This document shows positions 13,769-19,242 of a stretch of DNA of 19,242 nucleotides, piece after piece. Source of the stretch: an uncultured Eubacteriales bacterium (lineage in GTDB: Bacteria; Bacillota; Clostridia; Oscillospirales; CAG-382). The position numbers were made by a program, and so were the translations under genes. The number at the start of each line of letters is the position of its first letter. The stretch's first letter is position 1. The notes below the pieces were generated by a model, which saw nothing but the letters and a program-made list of their open reading frames with translations, had not been told where the DNA came from and searched no databases. The stretch is taken from the NCBI GenBank assembly GCA_934444485.1, contig CAKSCN010000025.1, forward strand, positions 1 to 19,242. Direction: 5' to 3'.

Positions 13769-16129
13769 TCACATGAAATATGTTGCGTTAAACAAGAGTT
13801 TAAAGGTGCCGTCGCACTGCATACGGAACTCGGGATTAAAGGTAAAGAGGACGATGTCGCCCTTGCCGACAGAGGTGCGGAGTACGCAGGGAGTATCGGC
13901 GAGACGCTCGTACCCTTGCGCTATACCGTTGCGGAGAATGTCCGACTTCGGGAAACGTGCAATGTCGTGAAACCTGTGCTTTAAATCGGACGGAAGAAGA
14001 ATAGGTCCGGAGTTGTGAAGCACCGTGCTTCTTTTCGGCATACCGAGAGTGAGATCGGAGTCCTCGGAAACCTCAATTCGCAGTGCCGCAAGGTTCGTCG
14101 AATAGTCCTTGTCCCCAAGACCGGCGATCGTGTCACGCAAACCCAGACCGAAAATGCGGTTCACGTATCGGCAGGAATCCTCCCACGCAATAAGCCGTCC
14201 GCCCCTTTCGACAAACTCGCAGAGCGCCTTGCCGCCCGACGTGCCCAGCCCGGAATGATACCTCGGCGGCTTGTCCTCCGGCGCTTTGTCTCCGCAGAGA
14301 AGCGTGTCCGCACGGTCGCCCGGTATTATCAGTACGTCTATGTCGCCCGGCACACCGCCGTCACGTATCTCCTTGTCGAGAATCGTGCGGTAGTCGAAAT
14401 CGTATGCACGGAGAAGGCTTCTCGTGTAGCCCTCATCCTCGTTCCATGTCGCACTCTTTTTGAGAAGTCCCACCTTGCCGAAGCGGATTTTGCGCAGTCC
14501 CTCGCCCGGTGCGCCGTAAAAATTGCCGTCGGAGTCACGGTAAACGCTCTTGCCCTTTTTGTTCTCTCCGTTGACAAAACGGTAGCTGTCGTTGCGTGAT
14601 GCGCTGAGCGGGTAAACAGGGATTTTTTCGCACGGAGTATACGCCTCGAGAACGGCAGCGTCTATGCGCTCGTGTGCCGGCACGGAATGGAGTCCCATGC
14701 TTATTGCAAGACTTATGCTCGACGTGTCCGTCACCTTGATATAGCCGTCGGGGCGTGTGTTGAAGTTTCCGACGGGGTAGTTGTTTTCTCCGAGAAGTGC
14801 GTCTACGACGGCGTAGTTCGGCTGACCTGTCGGTACGACTATTGTCCCCTTGGGGTAAAGCACTCCCTCGACGACGGCGTCTTTCGACAGAACCGAGTAT
14901 TCGACACGCTGACTATATAATATACATAGGAAAAGTTCAAGCGTCGAGGCGTCGTCCTGATACGGCGGCAGAAGATACGCCTTTACCTCAGAGGCGTTGC
15001 CACGCTCAATTTGCATTTTCGCCTTGCGGACAGTGTTTCTGAGCGCACGCTCTTTGTTCTTGGAGAGAGTCACGACAAGAGACAGCGAGGCGAGGTACAT
15101 TTGCTCGACGATATCCGAAAGGTGCCATTCGCCGCCCTCCCACGGGTCGGGGCAGTTGGACGAGGGACGGAGCGTTTCGGTGCGCTGTTCGGGGTGGAGG
15201 TATATCGGAGTCGCTATTTCGACGTCGGCGTTTTCGGTGAGAAGACCTGCCGTGTTGTGGAGAAGAGCGTTGCCGTAGAAAGTGGATATGGGGAATGCGT
15301 TGTAACGCTCGTCACAGCAGACGACTCCCTTTCTGCCGGCGGCGGTGAGGTCCTCGGCCATGCTTGCGCCGTAAAAGGCGGTCTCACGGTGAGCGAGCGG
15401 GCAGGCCGCCTCGAATATCGGGTTGGACGACTGACCGATGCTCATGCGGTTTTCCCACGGGTACTGATGATGGTGGTCCTGAAAGGCTTGCGGCTTCCAG
15501 TTGCGGACAAGTATGTCGTTGAGGTATCGGCTCTCGCAGAGTATTTCACGCAAAGCGTCACGGTTATTCGAGTGACCGGCGAGGTTATGGCGGAGGTACG
15601 GCGAACATACGCCCTCGAAGCGTGTGCCGAGGTATTCGTTGTACCAATCGGTGAAGATGATTTCACCGTCGGGTTCTGAGCATGGGGAGATTATGAAAAT
15701 GACGTTTTGCAGAGCTTCGTACAGGTCGCCGCTCTCGGCGGTGAGGAGGGTATAGAGGATGAGCGGCACCGACTGTGCGCCGCCCGTTTCGTTTGAATGC
15801 AGGCTGTACGACTGAAAGCATACCGCTTTGCCGTCGGCGACGAGCTTTTCCTCTTCTTCTTTGGCGAGGCTTCGGGGGTCGGCGAGTCTGAGGTTCATCA
15901 GGCGGTACTTTTCGAGATTTTTAATATTATCCTCCGACGAGACGTAAAGGATGAGGAAAGGGTTGCCCTCGCTTGATTTGCCGACCTCGGTGTACTTTAA
16001 GCGGTCGGACTTCTCGTCGAGCAGGCGGTAGTATTCGCAGAGTTTGTCCCAGCGGATCATATGGCGATCCGTTCCGGGCTTGAAGCCGAAGTATTCCTCC
16101 GGTGACGGGAACGGGTATCTGTTGCTCAT
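13769..16129 (-). CDS. M14-family zinc metallopeptidase (carboxypeptidase-like)
   Basis: The product is 786 residues. The ATG at 16129 has GGAGG 6 nt upstream; the longer frame to 16210 runs into the promoter and is rejected. No signal peptide is seen. The zinc motif HxxE is H111-S-N-E114 in SLHSNETGGAQS. The third ligand is probably one of H219-H221 in FQDHHHQYPWEN. These fit the M14 carboxypeptidase fold over residues ~40-350. The C-terminal half (DVLIIPGDRAD and GGRLIAWEDS segments) looks like an amidotransferase-like accessory domain, as in other large M14 proteins. I could not assign the catalytic glutamate. It probably trims peptides from glycopeptides or similar substrates, given its operator shared with the glycosidase (inference). 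Confidence 0.8.
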   Translation of the reverse strand: MSNRYPFPSPEEYFGFKPGTDRHMIRWDKLCEYYRLLDEKSDRLKYTEVGKSSEGNPFLILYVSSEDNIKNLEKYRLMNLRLADPRSLAKEEEEKLVADGKAVCFQSYSLHSNETGGAQSVPLILYTLLTAESGDLYEALQNVIFIISPCSEPDGEIIFTDWYNEYLGTRFEGVCSPYLRHNLAGHSNNRDALREILCESRYLNDILVRNWKPQAFQDHHHQYPWENRMSIGQSSNPIFEAACPLAHRETAFYGASMAEDLTAAGRKGVVCCDERYNAFPISTFYGNALLHNTAGLLTENADVEIATPIYLHPEQRTETLRPSSNCPDPWEGGEWHLSDIVEQMYLASLSLVVTLSKNKERALRNTVRKAKMQIERGNASEVKAYLLPPYQDDASTLELFLCILYSQRVEYSVLSKDAVVEGVLYPKGTIVVPTGQPNYAVVDALLGENNYPVGNFNTRPDGYIKVTDTSSISLAISMGLHSVPAHERIDAAVLEAYTPCEKIPVYPLSASRNDSYRFVNGENKKGKSVYRDSDGNFYGAPGEGLRKIRFGKVGLLKKSATWNEDEGYTRSLLRAYDFDYRTILDKEIRDGGVPGDIDVLIIPGDRADTLLCGDKAPEDKPPRYHSGLGTSGGKALCEFVERGGRLIAWEDSCRYVNRIFGLGLRDTIAGLGDKDYSTNLAALRIEVSEDSDLTLGMPKRSTVLHNSGPILLPSDLKHRFHDIARFPKSDILRNGIAQGYERLADTPCVLRTSVGKGDIVLFTFNPEFRMQCDGTFKLLFNATYFM

Positions 16130-16162
16130 AGCTGTCCTCCTTGCGGTATGGTTTTTCCGTGT

Positions 16163-16174
16163 GCGGAATACCGA
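16163..16174. promoter_or_regulatory. Shared palindromic operator, peptidase copy
   Basis: TCGGTATTCCGC (minus strand) differs by one base from the copy at 12012-12023 and starts exactly 7 nt downstream of the -10, as there. Confidence 0.6.
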
Positions 16175-16181
16175 CAGCCCC

Positions 16182-16210
16182 ATTGTATCACGTCCGCTCC
16201 CCTTTGTCAA
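16182..16210 (-). promoter_or_regulatory. Promoter of the metallopeptidase gene
   Basis: On the minus strand TTGACA (16210-16205), a 17-bp spacer and TACAAT (16187-16182). It lies inside the segment bounded by the inverted repeats. Confidence 0.9.
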
Positions 16211-16239
16211 GCGCTATTTCTGTGGGGCTTTACGGGGGC

Positions 16240-16348
16240 TTACGAGGGTTACGGGGGTGTTCTTTTCTGAAGAAAAGAACCAAAAGACTTTATCCTATAG
16301 TAATTTAGAGGTTATACCGCACGACGTCGTCGAGGACTCCGTCGTGAA
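16240..16348 (-). repeat. 109-bp inverted repeat, right copy
   Basis: Partner of 13636-13744 in opposite orientation. The A/G-rich 9-bp units of type ACGGGGGTT at its inner edge also appear, on the minus strand, at 13731-13763. Confidence 0.9.
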
Positions 16349-16445
16349 ATGAGCAGGACTCATCTTATCCGAGGTTAGAGCGTTTAAGCTCGGCAATGCC
16401 TCGCTCAAAGGTGGGGGTGGCATCAGACTTTGTGGGGACAGTAAT
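16349..16445 (-). repeat. Variable-stem element, copy C, with replaced core
   Basis: The outer parts match copy B inverted (minus strand: ATTACTGTCCCCACAAAG, CTGATGCCA, CTCGGATAAGATGAGTCC). The central hairpin is not the TTGCGTATATG type; it has GAGCG...CGCTC enclosing GGC-ATT-GCC. Confidence 0.65.
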
Positions 16446-16622
16446 TCGGGGAAACACCGTTCCCGAAATTTGTACCTCACTTCGTTCGACGACAAATTAC
16501 GGAAAGATGAGCTTTTTGGGAAGTGCGTGAATTGAGCTTTGCGCTTGCTTATGGGGAATTCGGGGAAAATCAAGCTTTCTTGAGAGTGCGAAGCTTGAGA
16601 TTTGCACTTTCTTTATGGTGTA

Positions 16623-16723
16623 TTGGAGGCATCCTCTGTGTAACCGGTTGCAAAGCAACCTCCGGAGCTGTCACGACGAAGTCGTTACGAAGTCGTTACG
16701 AAGTCGTCGGACTGAGGGACTGT
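16623..16723 (-). repeat. Triloop-hairpin repeat, inverted copy (outer part of right arm)
   Basis: Reverse complement of 13289-13378 with one substitution and one extra 11-bp unit (TTCGTAACGAC type). It contains GGTTGC-AAA-GCAACC at 16646-16660. Open frames at 16295-16573, 16523-16750 and 16671-16859 come from the repeats and are not genes. Confidence 0.85.
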
Positions 16724-16882
16724 AGAATAAGCACTCTCTCGATGGTGTAGCATAGCAACTGCGTAGCTGACTTAGGGACTGTCGGATAAATGCTTTCTTC
16801 ATGGGAATGGCGGTAAAAATGAGAACTACACGTCCAACCTTTACAAAATATTCTTGCATTTTGTCGAGTGTTGTGATAAAAC

Positions 16883-16907
16883 AAAAAAGTCGGGCGAATA
16901 CCCGGCT
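16883..16907 (-). terminator. Orphan minus-strand terminator
   Basis: On the minus strand AGCCGGG, a 6-nt loop, CCCGACT (7-bp stem with one G-T pair), then a run of T. No minus-strand gene lies just upstream of it. The nearest minus promoter is the antisense one at 17333-17361, so this may end a long antisense transcript. Confidence 0.65.
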
Positions 16908-16960
16908 GAAAGAGGATGAATTGAAACAGTTTTAAACTGGGCGGCAAATAGGAGTTAAGT

Positions 16961-17135
16961 GTGACTTCGTCACGATAAGAGTGCCTTCGTCACGTGAAGT
17001 GATGCTTCGCATCGTGATGTTGCCGACTCCGAGAGCCTACTTCACTTTGTGCGCAAGCACAAAAACTTCACTTCGGCGAAGCCGAAACATCGTGCAAGCG
17101 AAGCTTGCTCTTCTCTTCATGCGGCTGTGGCGCAT
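16961..17135. repeat. Cluster of perfect small hairpins in the leader of the 31-residue peptide
   Basis: In order: GTGAC-TTC-GTCAC (16961-16973), GATGC-TTC-GCATC (17001-17013), TTTGTGC-GCAA-GCACAAA (17046-17063), TTCGGC-GAA-GCCGAA (17072-17086), GCAAGC-GAA-GCTTGC (17094-17108) and ATGCG...CGCAT (17119-17135). All stems are perfect and four of the six have 3-nt loops. They end 6 nt before the ribosome binding site of the small gene. Confidence 0.8.
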
Positions 17136-17155
17136 GACCGGAGGAGGTGATTGCA

Positions 17156-17251
17156 ATGAAGAAATACGAACGCATATGGAAACTGGCGATAGCCGTTATC
17201 ATTGTGCTGTACATTTTTTCATTTGCACTTCCTGTGCAAACAGTAAGATAA
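17156..17251 (+). CDS. 31-residue single-span membrane peptide, candidate type I toxin
   Basis: The ORF encodes MKKYERIWKLAIAVIIVLYI plus FSFALPVQTVR. AGGAGGTGAT (17142-17151), a full match to the anti-Shine-Dalgarno, lies just before the ATG, so translation should be strong. Residues 9-26 form one hydrophobic membrane segment after a basic N-terminus. The stop codon lies within a perfect 11-bp hairpin stem. A consensus promoter on the opposite strand (17333-17361) points back into the gene. Small basic-hydrophobic peptides with a convergent antisense RNA are the hallmark of type I toxin-antitoxin modules such as txpA/ratA. I do not recognise this peptide as a named family member. It could instead be a small membrane regulator. 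Confidence 0.7.
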   Translation: MKKYERIWKLAIAVIIVLYIFSFALPVQTVR

Positions 17252-17278
17252 CCCCCATCTGCACTTAGGGGTTATCTT
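17245..17278. terminator. Bidirectional-type hairpin at the end of the small peptide gene
   Basis: AAGATAACCCC (17245-17255) pairs perfectly with GGGGTTATCTT (17268-17278) around a 12-nt loop. There is no long T tract on either strand, so termination may be partial. It is shared by the sense mRNA and the antisense RNA. Confidence 0.6.
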
Positions 17279-17326
17279 AAAATGAGATAAAACCAAGCGG
17301 CATAACCGTTAAGGTTCGCCTCTTTC
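17245..17326 (-). ncRNA. Candidate antisense RNA (antitoxin)
   Basis: Transcription from the minus-strand promoter should start near 17326 and run toward the peptide gene. If it stops at the 17245-17278 hairpin it is ~80 nt and overlaps the mRNA 3' end; if it reads on to the terminator at 16883-16907 it is ~440 nt and covers the whole gene. No open frame of note lies in it. The ends are predicted. Confidence 0.5.
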
Positions 17327-17332
17327 ACCTAT

Positions 17333-17361
17333 ATTGTACCACATCGGTGCGGATTTGTCAA
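17333..17361 (-). promoter_or_regulatory. Antisense promoter facing the small peptide gene
   Basis: On the minus strand TTGACA (17361-17356), a 17-bp spacer and TACAAT (17338-17333). This is one of the best promoters in the window, and no minus-strand protein gene follows it. Confidence 0.85.
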
Positions 17362-17381
17362 GTGCAGATTCGCACTTTTTT
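17360..17381 (+). terminator. Terminator for the plus-strand peptide mRNA
   Basis: AAGTGC-AGATTC-GCACTT runs into six T (17376-17381). If used, the peptide mRNA would overlap the whole predicted short antisense RNA. It also overlaps the antisense -35. Confidence 0.6.
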
Positions 17382-17650
17382 CGTTGGAAATGAAAAGTGG
17401 AGAATTAGGTGGGAAATTTTGAGAAAGTGCGTATTATCCGAGGTCGGAATTGTCGGAGCTCACGGAACGGAGCATATATGCTCGTCAAGCCCGTTCCCTA
17501 CAAAACACCAATGAGCCTCGGAATGACCGTACAATCTCAAACACCAACACCCCTCGGTAAAAATCCTCTCTCCCTTTATCGCACAGCCTCAAACTCCGCA
17601 CCACATAATAAATGAAGAAAAGCGACTTTAGGAGCTTTTCCACGACAATT

Positions 17651-17685
17651 CTCCACTCTCCACTCTCCACTCTTCACTCTCCACT
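17651..17685 (+). repeat. 7-bp tandem array, five units of CTCCACT type
   Basis: Five consecutive units: three CTCCACT, one CTTCACT, one CTCCACT. Frames crossing it (17409-17615 plus, 17485-17670 minus) lack ribosome sites and look like repeat artefacts. Confidence 0.85.
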
Positions 17686-17690
17686 CTTTT

Positions 17691-17727
17691 AATCGTCAAT
17701 CGTCAATCGTTAATTGTCAATTGTCAA
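17691..17727 (+). repeat. 7-bp tandem array, five units of AATYGTC type
   Basis: AATCGTC twice, AATCGTT once, AATTGTC twice, then AA. It starts 5 nt after the CTCCACT array and has the same period and copy number. Confidence 0.85.
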
Positions 17728-18028
17728 AAAGCCTTGCTCTATGCGTTCGCCCTGCATAAACTGCATAATTATTCTCTTACACTGCCCAAAAACTTTACAT
17801 AACGCTGTGCAAAATTTGTTGAAAATGCGAAAATCTCGGATTGTGCGCAGTCGTGCGGTCAAAACATATAGACTCACAAAAGAATAATTGTAAATTATAC
17901 ATTGCGAAACTATATATAGCGTGATTCGCCCGTGACACCGCAAAATGTTGAGTTTTTTCGCTAAATACGGTGCATAAAATTTAAATATGAACAAAAAGAA
18001 AATATCACCTGCTCAAATATTGTAAGAA
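17728..18028. other. AT-rich gap with no supported gene
   Basis: I see no ribosome site paired with a credible frame. A 94-codon minus frame (17710-17994) needs a TTG start and ends inside the tandem array. The stretch probably holds upstream control DNA for the surface protein gene. Confidence 0.5.
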
Positions 18029-18035
18029 TTGACAC

Positions 18036-18064
18036 TTGACAACTTCTTTTCCGTGTGATAGAAT
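18036..18064 (+). promoter_or_regulatory. Promoter of the surface protein gene
   Basis: TTGACA (18036-18041), a 17-bp spacer and TAGAAT (18059-18064). A second TTGACA lies at 18029-18034. The leader is ~65 nt. Confidence 0.8.
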
Positions 18065-18134
18065 TATACCGTCAAAAAAGTATCAGACAAGGTAATCACA
18101 AGTGTACCGAATGTGTCGAAAGGAGTAAATTAAA

Positions 18135-19242
18135 GTGAAGAAATTTCTGACCGCAGCGCTTGCGTTTGTTCTTATTCTGGTCACAATTCCGCAGGCATTC
18201 GCTGCTTCGCCCTTATCGCTGACGTTCCGCCTTACGTGCGACGACGCAGTATCGATATCCGACGGCGACACGGCGTATAAAGTTACAGTTCCGACAGGAG
18301 CCGTTGTGACCGTCAAAGTTTACCTCGAGAATGAAGCGAACGACGAATTTTCGCTCTACCGCTTGCAGAACGAGGTATATTACGACCACGAATTCTTTGA
18401 GTTCGTCGCAGGAAGCGTATCGACCGACACCAACTGCTCGGGAGACATGAGAGTGTACTCCGACGGTGAGCACAGAGTTTTCATCAACACCATCGATACC
18501 AAGAATTACGAAGCGAACGGCGTTGTCGCAACCTTCCGCCTCAAGGTTCTCGAGGACAGAGTGGGCGCATACAGCGACATCGTGACAAAGCTTCCCAAGG
18601 CGTCCGACGGCGATAACAACGAAGTCGAGAACATCGGAGTCAAGAACCTCAGAGTCGAGGTCGGCGAGCCTGTCGATTCCTACACGCTTACATATATAAT
18701 AGATGGTAAAACCGAGAAGGATACCTTCGCAAAGGGCAGTGTCACGAATCTTCGTCCCGCTCCCGAGAAGGAGGGCTACAAGTTTGTCGGCTGGGAAAGC
18801 GACGGCAAGACCTACGCCGCAGGAAGCGAGTACACCGCAGATAAGAGCGCAACCTTTACCGCAAAGTTCGAGGCAAAGAAGCGTTACGCACTTTCCTTCG
18901 ACGCAAACGGCGGCAAGGCAGTTCCGTCCGTCACTCTCTACGAGGGCGAGGAATACGCCGTAAAGCAGACGACCACACGAAGCGGCTACACCTTCGACGG
19001 CTGGTACACCGACAAGACTTTCCACGAGAAGGTAACGGTAATCAAGCTTGACAAGGACACCGTTCTCTACGCCGGCTGGACGAGAAACGGCGGCGGTGGC
19101 GGAGGTGGCGGCGGAAGCGTCGTCAACAATGTAACGCTCACCTTTGAGACGAACGGCGGCAGCGAGATAAAGCCCGTATCGGTTGCGGTCAACACCAACC
19201 TAAGCCTTGCGCAGTACGTTCCCGTCAAGGAGGGCAGTGTGT
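18135..19242 (+). CDS. Secreted surface protein with InlB-type repeats (3' truncated)
   Basis: A frame from a GTG at 18135, with AAAGGAG ~9 nt upstream, stays open to the window end (at least 369 residues). The signal peptide is MKKFLTAALAFVLILVTIPQ plus AFA, with cleavage likely after AFA. Residues ~30-175 look like a cohesin- or CBM-like beta sandwich (EVYYDHEFFEFVAGSVS, then VVATFRLKVLED). Then come InlB B-repeat (Listeria-Bacteroides) modules of ~65 residues: one with GYKFVGWESDGK, one with FDANGG..GYTFDGWYTD..YAGW, a nine-glycine linker, and a third starting TLTFETNGGSEI that is cut off. Such proteins are extracellular and cell-wall associated, often with S-layer or sortase anchors further on. 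The product's role (adhesion or glycan binding) is inference. Confidence 0.85.
   Translation, partial: MKKFLTAALAFVLILVTIPQAFAASPLSLTFRLTCDDAVSISDGDTAYKVTVPTGAVVTVKVYLENEANDEFSLYRLQNEVYYDHEFFEFVAGSVSTDTNCSGDMRVYSDGEHRVFINTIDTKNYEANGVVATFRLKVLEDRVGAYSDIVTKLPKASDGDNNEVENIGVKNLRVEVGEPVDSYTLTYIIDGKTEKDTFAKGSVTNLRPAPEKEGYKFVGWESDGKTYAAGSEYTADKSATFTAKFEAKKRYALSFDANGGKAVPSVTLYEGEEYAVKQTTTRSGYTFDGWYTDKTFHEKVTVIKLDKDTVLYAGWTRNGGGGGGGGGSVVNNVTLTFETNGGSEIKPVSVAVNTNLSLAQYVPVKEGSV

Noticed and set aside
16961..17135. CRISPR array
   Set aside because: The palindromes differ from each other and there is no constant repeat or regular spacer length. No CRISPR array was seen elsewhere in the window.
17485..17670. 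61-codon minus frame and the 68-codon plus frame at 17409-17615
   Set aside because: Both cross or abut the CTCCACT tandem array and have no ribosome site or domain.
17710..17994. 94-codon minus-strand frame rich in hydrophobic residues
   Set aside because: It needs a TTG start, ends in the AATYGTC array and shows no family pattern; a weak AGGTGAT upstream is not enough.
18213..19025. 270-codon minus frame opposite the surface protein
   Set aside because: The plus frame has a signal peptide, ribosome site and recognised repeats; the minus frame has none.

Overview
The window looks like chromosome from a carbohydrate-fermenting gut- or rumen-type Clostridia member, most likely Oscillospirales. 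This rests on AGGAGG-type ribosome sites, textbook TTGACA/TATAAT promoters, a cytoplasmic GH78 rhamnosidase under a LacI repressor, a GTP-type PEP carboxykinase with a clostridial Rex-like operator, an InlB-repeat surface protein and many short interspersed hairpin repeats. The taxon is inference.

Region 1 (1-2620) is accessory DNA. It holds the C-terminus of a large serine recombinase, a RhuM-family gene with a frameshifted 3' end, what may be the first codons of a lost type III restriction gene, and an SF0329-like gene. The recombinase, RhuM and SF0329-like genes are each followed by the same ~75-bp repeat, which ends in an intrinsic terminator. Region 2 (2750-7670) is a sugar-use locus. 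A forward pair (RpiB/LacAB-type isomerase and a P-loop kinase) converges on a reverse operon (LacI regulator, then alpha-L-rhamnosidase) that has a clear promoter and operator. Region 3 (7740-9780) is pckG with its terminator, a likely promoter and a Rex-like palindrome.

Region 4 (9814-16210) has a clan GH-A glycosidase of uncertain family, a divergent AraC-type regulator and an M14-type metallopeptidase. The glycosidase and peptidase promoters carry the same palindrome (TCGGTATTCCGA or one base different) exactly 7 nt downstream of the -10, so a shared regulator is likely. The peptidase gene sits between two long inverted arms of repeat elements (13289-13744 and 16240-16723). The arms include a 109-bp block with 104 identities and elements with variable stems in a conserved frame.

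Region 5 (16850-17390) is the best candidate for an undescribed system. A 31-codon single-membrane-segment peptide has a perfect ribosome site, a leader packed with hairpins, and a strong antisense promoter facing it, which is the layout of a type I toxin-antitoxin module. Region 6 (17650-19242) has two adjacent 7-bp tandem arrays, an AT-rich gap and the start of a secreted surface protein with InlB-type repeats that runs off the window.

All coordinates and motif matches were read by eye. Family names come from recognised motifs, not database searches.
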